From positions 1-64,000 of the forward strand of contig DAHWKJ010000030.1 of NCBI GenBank assembly GCA_027343695.1: a stretch of DNA of 64,000 nucleotides, written 5' to 3'. Positions 35,079 to 43,185 of the stretch are shown here, piece by piece. The position numbers and the translations under genes were made by a program. The notes beneath the pieces are model-generated. The model ran no database searches, was not told where the DNA came from, and was given only the letters and a program-made list of their open reading frames with translations. Each line of letters begins with the position of its first letter. Position 1 is the first letter of the stretch. The stretch is from Sulfobacillus sp. Its GTDB lineage: Bacteria > Bacillota > Sulfobacillia > Sulfobacillales > Sulfobacillaceae.

Positions 35079-35523
35079 TTTGGCGGTGCTCTTGGACCAT
35101 GTGGACCAGTTGATTGTAGAAGCACCGCGGCTCCTCTGGACCGGAAAAATCCTGGTGGATAGTAATGAACTAGCGACCCTCCTCAGTCAAATCCGACATG
35201 CACTACCTGAGGAGGTTCGCCAAGCGCAATGGGTTATCGCGGAGCGCGACCGCGTCTTGCAAGATGCGCAAGATCAAGCACAGGCTATGAAAGTTGAAGC
35301 CGAAGAATCTGTAATGCGTCAGGCTGAATCGTCCGAAATAGTTCATAAGGCACGCGAACGGGCTCTTGAATTGGCAGAGCAGGCACGGCAAACGGCGCGC
35401 GAAATTCACCAGGGAGCACGAACCTATGCCGATGAGATCCTCGCCCGACTAGAATCGGAACTCCAACAAGTGCTGGAGGATCTGAAGGCCAATCGGGCGG
35501 AGTTGCGGAACGAGAAGGCTTAA
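35053..35523 (+). CDS. coiled-coil protein downstream of coaD
   Basis: The 156-residue protein has a short N-terminal globular part and a long charged helix from about residue 55 to the end, rich in Ala, Glu, Gln and Arg, resembling the ATP synthase b-subunit or DivIVA-like stalks but without a membrane segment. Function unknown. AGGGAG supports ATG 35053, 26 bases inside coaD. Its last 75 bases run antisense to the end of the ylbJ-like gene. Confidence 0.72.
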   Translation: MTNQPLASDLAVLLDHVDQLIVEAPRLLWTGKILVDSNELATLLSQIRHALPEEVRQAQWVIAERDRVLQDAQDQAQAMKVEAEESVMRQAESSEIVHKARERALELAEQARQTAREIHQGARTYADEILARLESELQQVLEDLKANRAELRNEKA

Positions 35524-36282
35524 GGGAATACAAAGTGCCATCGCCCAGACTGCTTGGGCCATTCGGGCCCGGACAATACGAAGCCAGGACAGGCCCCGAT
35601 GATGTGCGTAGAGGGCAAGCGGGACAAGGCAGACCAGACCATTAAATGCGAGGGCGCCTAAGCCGATTAACGTGGGAACGCGTGATGACCCGGTGGGTTC
35701 GATCCAGAGCTGATACAGCCAGTGTGCGGAGGGATCTTGCAGCACCCGAGCCAAGGTCAACTCCGCCAACAGGATGGTGGCCCAGTTCATGGCGTCTAGG
35801 CTTGCCGAGCGGAATCTTAGGGGAGCGAGGTGGATGGGTTGAGGGACTTTTGGGACGGAACGGGTGGTGGCCCACGCGGATAAGACGAGTGCTCCATCCA
35901 CCCAGATTCCAATCCAAAGATGGCCAAAGAGCCACGGATTATATAAATTGGCCCATGTCAGAGCACGGTACGTGGTTTCAGCGGGGAGATCTTTGGCTGC
36001 TTGGTCGAGAATTCGAGTGGCGCCGACAATGGGCCAGGATGCTAAACTTCGCAGGACTCCAGCATGGGTCCCTTTTAGGCCTATACTGTGGATGATGAGT
36101 TCTGCGGCCAATACCGAGGGAAATACCAAAGGGACCACCTGTGTCCACCAATCGTGTAGAATGGCGGGGAATAGGTGACCAAAATGTGGTGCGGCGCTGT
36201 ACAGGGCCAGGGTACCCCAAGCGATGGCGAGTGCCATCAGCGACCACGATCCATATAATTTTGCCTGTGCGTGACGACGCAT
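35449..36282 (-). CDS. YlbJ-like sporulation-type membrane protein
   Basis: The 277-residue protein has six or seven membrane segments with internal resemblance to nucleoside-recognition (Gate) domains: VPLVFPSVLAAELIIHSIGLKG and LTLARVLQDPS. Its place between coaD and the ylbK/ylbL genes matches YlbJ of Bacillus, made in the mother cell during sporulation. Sequence similarity is weak, so position carries much of the call. GGAGG precedes ATG 36282. It is divergent from the patatin gene. Confidence 0.6.
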   Translation of the reverse strand: MRRHAQAKLYGSWSLMALAIAWGTLALYSAAPHFGHLFPAILHDWWTQVVPLVFPSVLAAELIIHSIGLKGTHAGVLRSLASWPIVGATRILDQAAKDLPAETTYRALTWANLYNPWLFGHLWIGIWVDGALVLSAWATTRSVPKVPQPIHLAPLRFRSASLDAMNWATILLAELTLARVLQDPSAHWLYQLWIEPTGSSRVPTLIGLGALAFNGLVCLVPLALYAHHRGLSWLRIVRARMAQAVWAMALCIPLSLLVPQLRPIGLQILQHLLEFRF

Positions 36283-36406
36283 GACACCGCCTCCAATGGT
36301 TGAGGTCTAGTACAAGATATGCGGGGGATAGGCTAAGAGGCTATATTAAGGACATGAACCTCGTGGTTTAAGACATACACTGAAAGGGACCCGGAGGTTG
36401 GTTGAG

Positions 36407-37171
36407 ATGGCACACAAAGGTGTGGTACTGGCGCTGTCTTCGGGCGGAGCCCGAGGATTCGCCCATATAGGGGTGTTAAAGACGCTGGACCGTTTCCACA
36501 TTCCGATCGCTGGGATTGCAGGGTCTAGTATGGGCGGGCTTGTTGGCGGCCTCTACTGTGCTGGTTATACGGGAAGTATGATACAAGAAGTGGCGCTGGC
36601 TATCCGGCGTACCGATTGGATTGATTTTTCGTTGTCTAAAATGGGTCTCTTAGCGGGCAAGAAGCTTGAGTCACTCCTGATGAAATGGACTCACGGGTGT
36701 CAATTTGAGGATTGCTCGCCTCCGCTCAAAGTAGTCGCGGTGGACATTGAAACGGGCCAACCCGTTTTGATCGAAACAGGGCGATTATCTGAAGGCATCC
36801 GAGCGACCGTGTCGATTCCCGGGATATTTAGCCCCGTTGTTCGTAATCGGCACATTCTGGTAGATGGAGGCGTTTTGAACCGTGTGCCTGTTGATGTCGC
36901 GCGCTTGTTTGGTGAGTTTCCGGTTGTCGCCGTCGATGTGGGAGTGGAGTTAGCGCCTAAAGTTGGATCCATGTTCGATGTCCTTTTTCAAACGTTTGAC
37001 CTGATGGCTCATCAATTGAAGCGATTCCAACCGGTTCACGCCGATCTGGTGATTGAGCCACAACTGCAACTAACTCGGGAAGCGCATTTTAGCAAAATTC
37101 CGGAGATGATTCAGGCGGGCGAAACCGCAACGGAACAAGTGATCAGTCGGATTCGTGACTTACTGGTCTAA
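36407..37171 (+). CDS. ylbK: patatin-like phospholipase (RssA/YlbK-type)
   Basis: The 254-residue protein has the oxyanion loop LSSGGARGFAHIGVL, the nucleophile elbow GSSMGG (Ser41) and the partner Asp in VDGGVLNRVP, so a Ser-Asp lipid hydrolase is expected. Physiological substrate is unknown. GGAGG at 36393-36397 supports ATG 36407 over TTG 36398. It abuts the YlbL gene. Confidence 0.9.
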   Translation: MAHKGVVLALSSGGARGFAHIGVLKTLDRFHIPIAGIAGSSMGGLVGGLYCAGYTGSMIQEVALAIRRTDWIDFSLSKMGLLAGKKLESLLMKWTHGCQFEDCSPPLKVVAVDIETGQPVLIETGRLSEGIRATVSIPGIFSPVVRNRHILVDGGVLNRVPVDVARLFGEFPVVAVDVGVELAPKVGSMFDVLFQTFDLMAHQLKRFQPVHADLVIEPQLQLTREAHFSKIPEMIQAGETATEQVISRIRDLLV

Positions 37172-37201
37172 ATGAGTGGGAAGTCAGGAAAGGGGGGGCT
37201 C

Positions 37202-38233
37202 GTGATTAAGTCAAAACGTAGCCTAGGTAAGTCTCTCATATGGATATTGGCGGGGCTCATCGCGGTGGGAGTGGTCTTATGGTTTGTTCCTACCAACTAT
37301 GTAGCCATTGCTCCCGGAATTACTGGCGACTTGTCGCAGATGGTCAATGTCAAAGATGGGCACACGCCAGGGACTGGTAAGCTGTTGATGGTCGCGGTCG
37401 AGATTGGGAAATTGAATGAACTGCTCTATTTAGGCGCACGGCTAGATTCTAACGTGCATGTTTTAACCAACCAAGCTGCCATGGGCGGTCTTAACATGCA
37501 ACAGTACGAACAATTAAATTTCTCTATGATGTCGACCAGTAAACTCTCGGCCGAAGTAGCTGGCGAAAAACTGGCGGGGTTACCTGCTTCGGTGACCGCT
37601 GTCCCAGGGGCCCAAGTGCAGGCTGTGCTTAAGTCGGGCAATGCCTATGGTAAATTGAAACCAGGGGACCTCATAGTCGGTGTCGGCTCATACAAAGTGA
37701 CATCACCCGCCGAATTGCCTGCCTTGCTCAAGCAGCACTTCAAATTCGGTCAAATCGTACCCTTTACGGTCATCCGGAATGGCGTTCATGTGCTGGTGCC
37801 GGTCAAAACCATGCATTTAGCCAATGATCCAGCGCCGGCGATTGGAATTGTCATTGGCCAACAACTTCAGTGGCATATTCCTCGTTCGGTCACCATTAAG
37901 AGCCAGGGGATTGGGGGGCCTAGTGCGGGGATGATGTTTGCGCTCGAAATTTATGATCAGATCACGGGGCACAATCTAGCCGGGGGGCGGACTGTGGCTG
38001 GTACCGGGGAAATCTACCCCAACGGCACGGTGGGTCCGATCGGAGGCGTTCAACAAAAAGTGATTACGGTGCACAGAGCGGGTGCAACGGTCTTTCTCTG
38101 CCCAGCTCAAAATTTTGCGCGGGCCGAGGCCATGGCGCGGGCAAAAGGCTATCACATGAAAATATACCCGGTGAGTACCCTGGCGCAGGCCTTGAAGGAT
38201 ATAGAAATCGGTGGATCTGGTGGGAATGCCTAG
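37202..38233 (+). CDS. ylbL: PDZ domain-containing Lon-like secreted protease (YlbL)
   Basis: One N-terminal membrane anchor is followed by a PDZ domain (AYGKLKPGDLIVGVGSYKV) and a Lon protease domain. The catalytic Ser is in GGPSAGMMFALEI and the catalytic Lys in GGVQQKVITV. The active domain would face outside the cell. An AGGAAAGGGGGGG tract just upstream favours GTG 37202; ATG 37172, directly after the ylbK stop, adds ten residues and has no ribosome site. Confidence 0.9.
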   Translation: MIKSKRSLGKSLIWILAGLIAVGVVLWFVPTNYVAIAPGITGDLSQMVNVKDGHTPGTGKLLMVAVEIGKLNELLYLGARLDSNVHVLTNQAAMGGLNMQQYEQLNFSMMSTSKLSAEVAGEKLAGLPASVTAVPGAQVQAVLKSGNAYGKLKPGDLIVGVGSYKVTSPAELPALLKQHFKFGQIVPFTVIRNGVHVLVPVKTMHLANDPAPAIGIVIGQQLQWHIPRSVTIKSQGIGGPSAGMMFALEIYDQITGHNLAGGRTVAGTGEIYPNGTVGPIGGVQQKVITVHRAGATVFLCPAQNFARAEAMARAKGYHMKIYPVSTLAQALKDIEIGGSGGNA

Positions 38234-38261
38234 GTTATTTGTGGGTTTAGCGGACATACTA
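38230..38261 (+). promoter_or_regulatory. sigma-G-like promoter shared in pattern with the SASP gene
   Basis: CTAGGTTA (38230-38237), 17 bases, CATACTA (38255-38261). This repeats exactly the -35 and -10 blocks and spacing of the SASP promoter at 28930-28961, overlapping the end of ylbL. Confidence 0.6.
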
Positions 38262-38290
38262 CATCCTAGACTGCGAGGGAGGGGTTTGTC

Positions 38291-38869
38291 TTGGCTAATC
38301 AGGGAAGTAATAGAGGGACCCAGACCAATCTGAGGAACATTATTCAGCAAGAAATGGAACAAATGCAGCGGCAAGGTGGTGCAAACGTTGCGGGTAGCGG
38401 ATCCTCTTCACAGGACGAGGATTTGCGCCAATTGGTGCGCGAAGAACTCCATGCCATGAAGGCGAACGGGGCCAACTCGAAAGTCCAGTCGGGACCGCGT
38501 AGCACCGTCCAGAGCGGCCAAGCTGGCAAGGCGGCGGGAGGCACGTCGAGTCCCCGGGGTAACCCTTCGGGCTCTACGGGCAGTTCCTCCTCGCCAAATG
38601 GTGGCGCGGGATCTAAATCTAGTGCCTCAACGGTGGGTGAATCGTCGTCGAGCCAACATAAGAAAAAGGCTAAAGTGCAGCCTAAGATGAATGCCAATAA
38701 CAGTCAAACCGTAGCGCAAGTCCTGACCCAGGCACAATATGAGCTCAGTCAAGAATTGGAGGCTAACCTCAAAAAGCTTCGCAGTGTGATTCAACAGAGT
38801 GAGGAAATTGCCAAAAAAATCGAACTGGTCTTAGGCCGCGGAGAGCAAGGAAGCGGAACCAAGGAATGA
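38291..38869 (+). CDS. orphan Ser/Gly/Asn-rich protein, candidate spore protein
   Basis: The 192-residue protein is hydrophilic and low in complexity. Residues 45-130 are rich in Ser, Gly, Asn and Lys, flanked by a Gln/Glu-rich N-terminal helix and a C-terminal helix (YELSQELEANLKKLRSVIQQSEEIAKKIE). No signal or membrane segment is visible and I do not recognise a family. TTG 38291 follows GAGGGAGGGG. It has a promoter like that of the SASP gene and overlaps iadA by 4 bases. Confidence 0.6.
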   Translation: MANQGSNRGTQTNLRNIIQQEMEQMQRQGGANVAGSGSSSQDEDLRQLVREELHAMKANGANSKVQSGPRSTVQSGQAGKAAGGTSSPRGNPSGSTGSSSSPNGGAGSKSSASTVGESSSSQHKKKAKVQPKMNANNSQTVAQVLTQAQYELSQELEANLKKLRSVIQQSEEIAKKIELVLGRGEQGSGTKE

Positions 38870-40050
38870 AGAGCCGCGCGTTACTTATCCGCCAAGGCCG
38901 GGTGTTTGCCCCCGAACCGCTAGGAATACAGGACGTGTTGATTATCAACGAAGATATCGTAGCAATCGGTTCGCATCTGGAAATTCCGTCCTGGTGTGAT
39001 GGAACGGAAATTTCGGCCAAGGGCCACCTCGTGTTTCCGGGGTTCGTTGATCAGCACGTGCACTTGGCAGGCGGCGGAGGTGAGGGGGGGCCGCAATTTC
39101 GGACTCCAGAAATTTCTCTGACAGCCTTGACTGTAGCCGGAGTGACGACCGCGGTAGGAGTGCTTGGCACCGATGGGACCACGCGCAGTGTTTCGGGACT
39201 GCTGGCCACAGCTCGGGGCCTCGAAGCCGAAGGGCTTTCGACCTTGATTTATACCGGCGCTTACGAGGTCCCCACTCGGACCATTACCGACAATCCGCGC
39301 AATGATGTGGTGTTGATTGATAAGGTGATTGGCATCGGGGAAATCGCAGTCAGCGACCATCGGGGGAGTCATCCTAGTGACCGGGTCTTGGCGCAATTGG
39401 CCTCCGAAGCGCGCGTGGGGGGCCTGTTATCGGGCAAGGCGGGCGTGTTACATTTGCATCTCGGAAGTGGTCCCCGAAAACTACAGCCCGTGTATGAAGT
39501 CTTAGGGATGGCCGATCTTCCCATTGAGACCTTTGTGCCGACCCATCTGAACCGCAATCGTGCACTCCTAGAGGATGCCGTGAACTTGGGTCAACGCGGC
39601 GGCTGGCTGGATCTGACTGCCGGAATTGTGCCGACATCCGAGGATCCGGACGCGGTGGATCCCGCTGCGGCGATGATCTTTTTGAAGGAACACGGAGTTC
39701 TCTGGAATCATATCAGCTTTAGCTCGGACGCCCAGGGGTCGGCACCGACTTTCGATGCTCAAGGCCACCTGGTAAAAATGGCTATGGGGTCCGCCACCAC
39801 GATGTGGCTGGCCGTTCTTGGATTAGTAAAGCGAGGAATTCCATGGGACCAAGCCATAGCACCTGTGACATCAACGCCGGCAACCATATTGAAGCTGCCT
39901 CGGGTGGGGCGTCTTCGCCCCGGGGCAATCGGTCATGTTGTCATGATTTACGATGAGACAATTGCCAAGGTGGTGTCCAAGGGACGGCTGATGGTAGAAG
40001 ATGCCCGCCCGATTGTTTTTGGAACTTACGAACAGGAACCCGTCCGATGA
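38866..40050 (+). CDS. iadA: isoaspartyl (beta-aspartyl) dipeptidase
   Basis: IadA hydrolyses beta-aspartyl dipeptides left by breakdown of proteins with isoaspartate damage. The 394-residue amidohydrolase has FPGFVDQHVHLAGGGGEGG, GVLGTDGTTRS, TGAYEVP, HLHLG, PTHLNRN and SFSSDAQGS, matching metal and substrate residues. ATG 38866 sits in the ATGA overlap with the orphan gene, so the two are co-translated. Confidence 0.93.
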   Translation: MKSRALLIRQGRVFAPEPLGIQDVLIINEDIVAIGSHLEIPSWCDGTEISAKGHLVFPGFVDQHVHLAGGGGEGGPQFRTPEISLTALTVAGVTTAVGVLGTDGTTRSVSGLLATARGLEAEGLSTLIYTGAYEVPTRTITDNPRNDVVLIDKVIGIGEIAVSDHRGSHPSDRVLAQLASEARVGGLLSGKAGVLHLHLGSGPRKLQPVYEVLGMADLPIETFVPTHLNRNRALLEDAVNLGQRGGWLDLTAGIVPTSEDPDAVDPAAAMIFLKEHGVLWNHISFSSDAQGSAPTFDAQGHLVKMAMGSATTMWLAVLGLVKRGIPWDQAIAPVTSTPATILKLPRVGRLRPGAIGHVVMIYDETIAKVVSKGRLMVEDARPIVFGTYEQEPVR

Positions 40051-41714
40051 TATATTGGCCCTGGCGATCTCCTTGGAAACGCTATCGGGAAATCGCCAAA
40101 ATACTGGCTCAACATGGATTTGTCATGGCAATCGACAAAATTGGACTCTCACGCCATCTATCGCTGAAAGAACGTTGGCTTCAGAGCCGTGTCCCTGACG
40201 ATGATGCGGATTGGACCGAGCGCATCGGGTTGGTACTGGCGGCCTTAGGACCGACCTACGTGAAACTCGGACAACTCGCATCGACCCGCACGGATTTGTT
40301 GCCAGAAAAGTTAGTCCGCGCGCTTGAGCGCCTCCAAAGCGATGTGCCACCATTCGGCTTTGATGCGGTGATCAAGACATTGGAGACCGCATGGGGGCGT
40401 CCAATGGCGGAGGTGTTGGGATATATTAACCCACAGCCGTTGGCTGCTGCGTCCTTGGGGCAAGTCCACCAAGGGCGGTTAATAAGTGGAGAACGCGTGG
40501 TGATTAAAGTCCGTAGGCCCGATGTGGTACCCAAAACCGAATCCGATCTGAGAATTCTTAAGGGATTAGGGGATCTCGTTCAACGCCGGACGGATTGGGC
40601 CGAACAGTATCAAATCCCGACGCTGATCGCGGAATTGTCCCGCACCTTGCGAGAAGAACTGAATTTTAGCCAAGAAGCGAAATACACGGATCGTGCGTGG
40701 AAAGCCTATAACGGTCGGCGGCATATGCGGATCCCGCGTGTGCTGTGGGAGTGGACACGGCCCGATGTGTTGGTGATGGAGGAATTTACCGGGCTCAAGA
40801 TAACGGAGTCTCTCAAACGTTCGCCACCGCCCCTCGCCAAGAGAGAAATGGCTCAGCGTTTCGTGGGAGCCATCTACTACCAGATTTTTATTGAAGGGTT
40901 TTTTCACGCCGATCCTCATCCCGGAAACGTCCATATCGACGCAGAAGGTCGGATCATGTTTTTAGACTGGGGTTTGGTGGGGCTCTTGTCCGCTGAGATG
41001 CGTCGCCATTCGGTGGCCTTGATCTTAGGCCTGTCCCAAGGACGTCCGACCCGGATTGTTGATGCCCTATTGGATCTCGGGGCGGTAGAAGGAAACATTG
41101 ACCGGGGCCCTCTGATTCAGGACGTGGAACAACTTCGACGACGTTATTATGAAAGCGAACTGGATGACTTTAACTTAGGGCAGGCCTTTGGGGACATTTT
41201 GGCCCTGGCACAAAACTATCATATCCGCATTCCGACCGAGTATGCGCTGTTAGCCAAGACGGCGATGACCGTGGATGGCGTGGTCCGTCATATCGATCCA
41301 CATACCTCATTAGTGGAACTAGGTAAGGCCTTTGGTCCGGAGTTGCTATTGAGTCGATTGGAGCCCGGGGCTTGGATACCTGGCGTCTCAGACGTTATTC
41401 ATGACTGGTCCCGTACGGTGTCCGCGCTACCGGGGGAACTCACTCAAGCGTTGGCCACGCTCAGTCGCGGAGAAGTTCGCATCGTTTTGGAAAATAAGCA
41501 TTTGGACAAGGTTTTGGGCCATTGGGAGCGGCTCGTCAATCGCGTGGCGCTTTCTTTCTTATTGGCGGCCCTGATTATCGGATCAGGGTTAGTCGTGCAT
41601 CGCGACCACTTGGACCATATGGCACGGTTTCCCTTTGGTGAATATGCATTTATTGCCGCGTCCTTGATGGGTCTATGGGTAATTATCGGGGCAATGCGGC
41701 GGGGAAAACTGTAA
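40047..41714 (+). CDS. ABC1/UbiB-family atypical kinase
   Basis: The 555-residue protein has the family motifs LGPTYVKLGQLASTR (KxGQ), PLAAASLGQVHQGRL, RTLREELNFSQEA and FFHADPHPGNV. LDWGLVG takes the place of the DFG metal site, and two C-terminal membrane helices end the chain. Relatives act in quinone metabolism or lipid handling. There are no quinone genes nearby, so the role here is open. It overlaps iadA by 4 bases. Confidence 0.88.
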   Translation: MIYWPWRSPWKRYREIAKILAQHGFVMAIDKIGLSRHLSLKERWLQSRVPDDDADWTERIGLVLAALGPTYVKLGQLASTRTDLLPEKLVRALERLQSDVPPFGFDAVIKTLETAWGRPMAEVLGYINPQPLAAASLGQVHQGRLISGERVVIKVRRPDVVPKTESDLRILKGLGDLVQRRTDWAEQYQIPTLIAELSRTLREELNFSQEAKYTDRAWKAYNGRRHMRIPRVLWEWTRPDVLVMEEFTGLKITESLKRSPPPLAKREMAQRFVGAIYYQIFIEGFFHADPHPGNVHIDAEGRIMFLDWGLVGLLSAEMRRHSVALILGLSQGRPTRIVDALLDLGAVEGNIDRGPLIQDVEQLRRRYYESELDDFNLGQAFGDILALAQNYHIRIPTEYALLAKTAMTVDGVVRHIDPHTSLVELGKAFGPELLLSRLEPGAWIPGVSDVIHDWSRTVSALPGELTQALATLSRGEVRIVLENKHLDKVLGHWERLVNRVALSFLLAALIIGSGLVVHRDHLDHMARFPFGEYAFIAASLMGLWVIIGAMRRGKL

Positions 41715-41745
41715 ACGTCCGGGGAGATCCGTAGCCGATCTGTGG

Positions 41746-41775
41746 TTGACAATCTCGTTGGGAAATCAGTATAAT
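41746..41775 (+). promoter_or_regulatory. sigma-A promoter of ylbN-rpmF
   Basis: TTGACA at 41746-41751, 18 bases, TATAAT at 41770-41775, both perfect consensus hexamers. The start near 41782 lies about 19 bases before ylbN. Confidence 0.85.
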
Positions 41776-41800
41776 AGCAACAGTTTTGCGAGGTGGAATG

Positions 41801-42307
41801 ATGGACGTAAGGGTTTCTGACGTCAAGAAGTGGGCAGGCCGAGAAGAAGTTCAGGAATTAGATGATGCGTGGCCGTCACTCGCGCAAGAACGCGTGGACT
41901 TTCCCTTATTGGACTCGGCTCACATTGAAGTGAAGGTTCGCAACACGGGCGGCGCTTTGATCGTGGAGTTTTCTGGCGTGGCCAACGTCGAGGCTCAGTG
42001 CTCTCGATGTCTTGAAGAGTTTGTGTTGCCGATTTCTTTTCGGATGACAGAAGAATTTCGAGAAGAACCGGGCGGAGACGATCCCACACTGGATTATTAT
42101 CGGTTTGTAGGGGATAAAATCGAATTGGATCGTTTCATTGCCGATGCGGTAGGGGTCAATGTTCCATTGGCGCCAATATGCCGGGAGGATTGCATGGGGT
42201 TATGCGCGCAATGCGGAGCGAATCTAAATGTTAGCGCATGTACGTGCCGCCCTACGCTCGATGAACGATGGGCCGTGTTGGAGAGGCTGGCACACGAACC
42301 GGATTAG
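41801..42307 (+). CDS. ylbN: YlbN/YceD-family (DUF177) protein
   Basis: The 168-residue protein has the DUF177 pattern of a beta-rich N-terminal part, then CSRCLEEF, then a C-terminal CREDCMGLCAQCG cluster followed by CTC, suggesting zinc binding. This family is almost always next to rpmF and affects 23S rRNA or ribosome assembly in several organisms. AGGTGG supports ATG 41801; ATG 41798 is one codon earlier. Confidence 0.9.
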   Translation: MDVRVSDVKKWAGREEVQELDDAWPSLAQERVDFPLLDSAHIEVKVRNTGGALIVEFSGVANVEAQCSRCLEEFVLPISFRMTEEFREEPGGDDPTLDYYRFVGDKIELDRFIADAVGVNVPLAPICREDCMGLCAQCGANLNVSACTCRPTLDERWAVLERLAHEPD

Positions 42308-42327
42308 AAATAGTAGGAGGGATTCAC

Positions 42328-42507
42328 ATGGCAGTTCCTAAGCGCAAAACACCCAAATCTCGGACCCGCACGCGGCGTTCCACATGGAAACTTACGGCAC
42401 CTCAGTGGATAGAGTGCTCGCGGTGTCACGGGGACCGAATGCCCCATCATGTTTGCCCTCATTGTGGTTTTTATGATGGTCGCATTGTCGTAAACCACGA
42501 CGCGTAA
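42328..42507 (+). CDS. rpmF: 50S ribosomal protein L32
   Basis: The 59-residue protein begins AVPKRKTPKSRTRTRRS and has the zinc-binding cysteines 30, 33, 43 and 46 (CSRC and CPHC), so it is the zinc-dependent paralogue type. TAGGAGGG lies before ATG 42328, which excludes a longer reading that starts inside ylbN. Confidence 0.97.
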   Translation: MAVPKRKTPKSRTRTRRSTWKLTAPQWIECSRCHGDRMPHHVCPHCGFYDGRIVVNHDA

Positions 42508-42510
42508 ATA

Positions 42511-42540
42511 TTCCATGGGATTTTTCCATGGAATTTTTTT
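42511..42540 (+). terminator. intrinsic terminator after rpmF
   Basis: TTCCATGG and CCATGGAA pair around GATTTTT and are followed by seven T residues at 42534-42540. Confidence 0.93.
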
Positions 42541-42569
42541 GATCCAAATTTATTACCGGGTGATATCAT
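42539..42569 (+). promoter_or_regulatory. putative fapR promoter with possible FapR box
   Basis: TTGATC (42539-42544), 19 bases, TATCAT (42564-42569). Within it ATTACC-G-GGTGAT is a near-perfect inverted repeat overlapping the -10. FapR of Bacillus binds an AT-rich palindrome at its own promoter; the match to that box is only partial. Confidence 0.4.
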
Positions 42570-42597
42570 TTAGTGTTAAGTATGGAGGTGAATTCCT

Positions 42598-43185
42598 GTG
42601 CCGCATCTTACCCGAATGGAACGGCAACGCCAGTTGCGTGAGTTAGTGGCACATAATCCCCTTCAAACCGATGATGAACTGGCCCAACACTTTGGTGTGA
42701 GTGTTCCTACGATACGCTTGGACCGATTGCATTTAGGGATTCCTGAATTACGGCTCCGATCTGAAGGCATCGCACGAAGAACGGTGAGCCAAGCTTCCGG
42801 ATTGCAGCGACCAGACATGGTCGGGGAGCTACTTGACCTCGACGTCGGGAAACGGGGTCGGTCGATTTTGGACACGGATCCGTCAATGGGATTAGCGAGG
42901 AGCGGGGTATTGAGAGGGCATTACCTCTTTGCTCAAGCGGACTCACTAGCGATGGCCGTCGTGGATGGTGATGTGGTCCTCACCGGTTTAGCTAATGCCA
43001 AATTCAAGCAGCCGGTTATGGCGGGTGAACAAATAATGGCCCATGCGGAAGTATTACGGAGCACGGGAAGCCGATGGGTGGTGCTGGTGGTGAGCCATGT
43101 GCGGGGTGAACCTGTGTTTCGTGCCAAATTCGTGGTATTCGCGATGCAACCGGGCTCGGTCGGCAGAGGGGGAATGGCGGAGTGA
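42598..43185 (+). CDS. fapR: malonyl-CoA-responsive lipid regulator FapR
   Basis: FapR represses fatty acid and phospholipid genes and is released by malonyl-CoA. The 195-residue protein has an N-terminal DeoR-like HTH (TDDELAQHFGVSVPTIRLDRLHLGI) and a C-terminal hot-dog fold with GHYLFAQADSLAMAVVDG and KFKQPVMAGEQIMAHAEV. TGGAGGTG supports GTG 42598. It overlaps plsX (GTGA) in the standard Firmicute order. Confidence 0.93.
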   Translation: MPHLTRMERQRQLRELVAHNPLQTDDELAQHFGVSVPTIRLDRLHLGIPELRLRSEGIARRTVSQASGLQRPDMVGELLDLDVGKRGRSILDTDPSMGLARSGVLRGHYLFAQADSLAMAVVDGDVVLTGLANAKFKQPVMAGEQIMAHAEVLRSTGSRWVVLVVSHVRGEPVFRAKFVVFAMQPGSVGRGGMAE

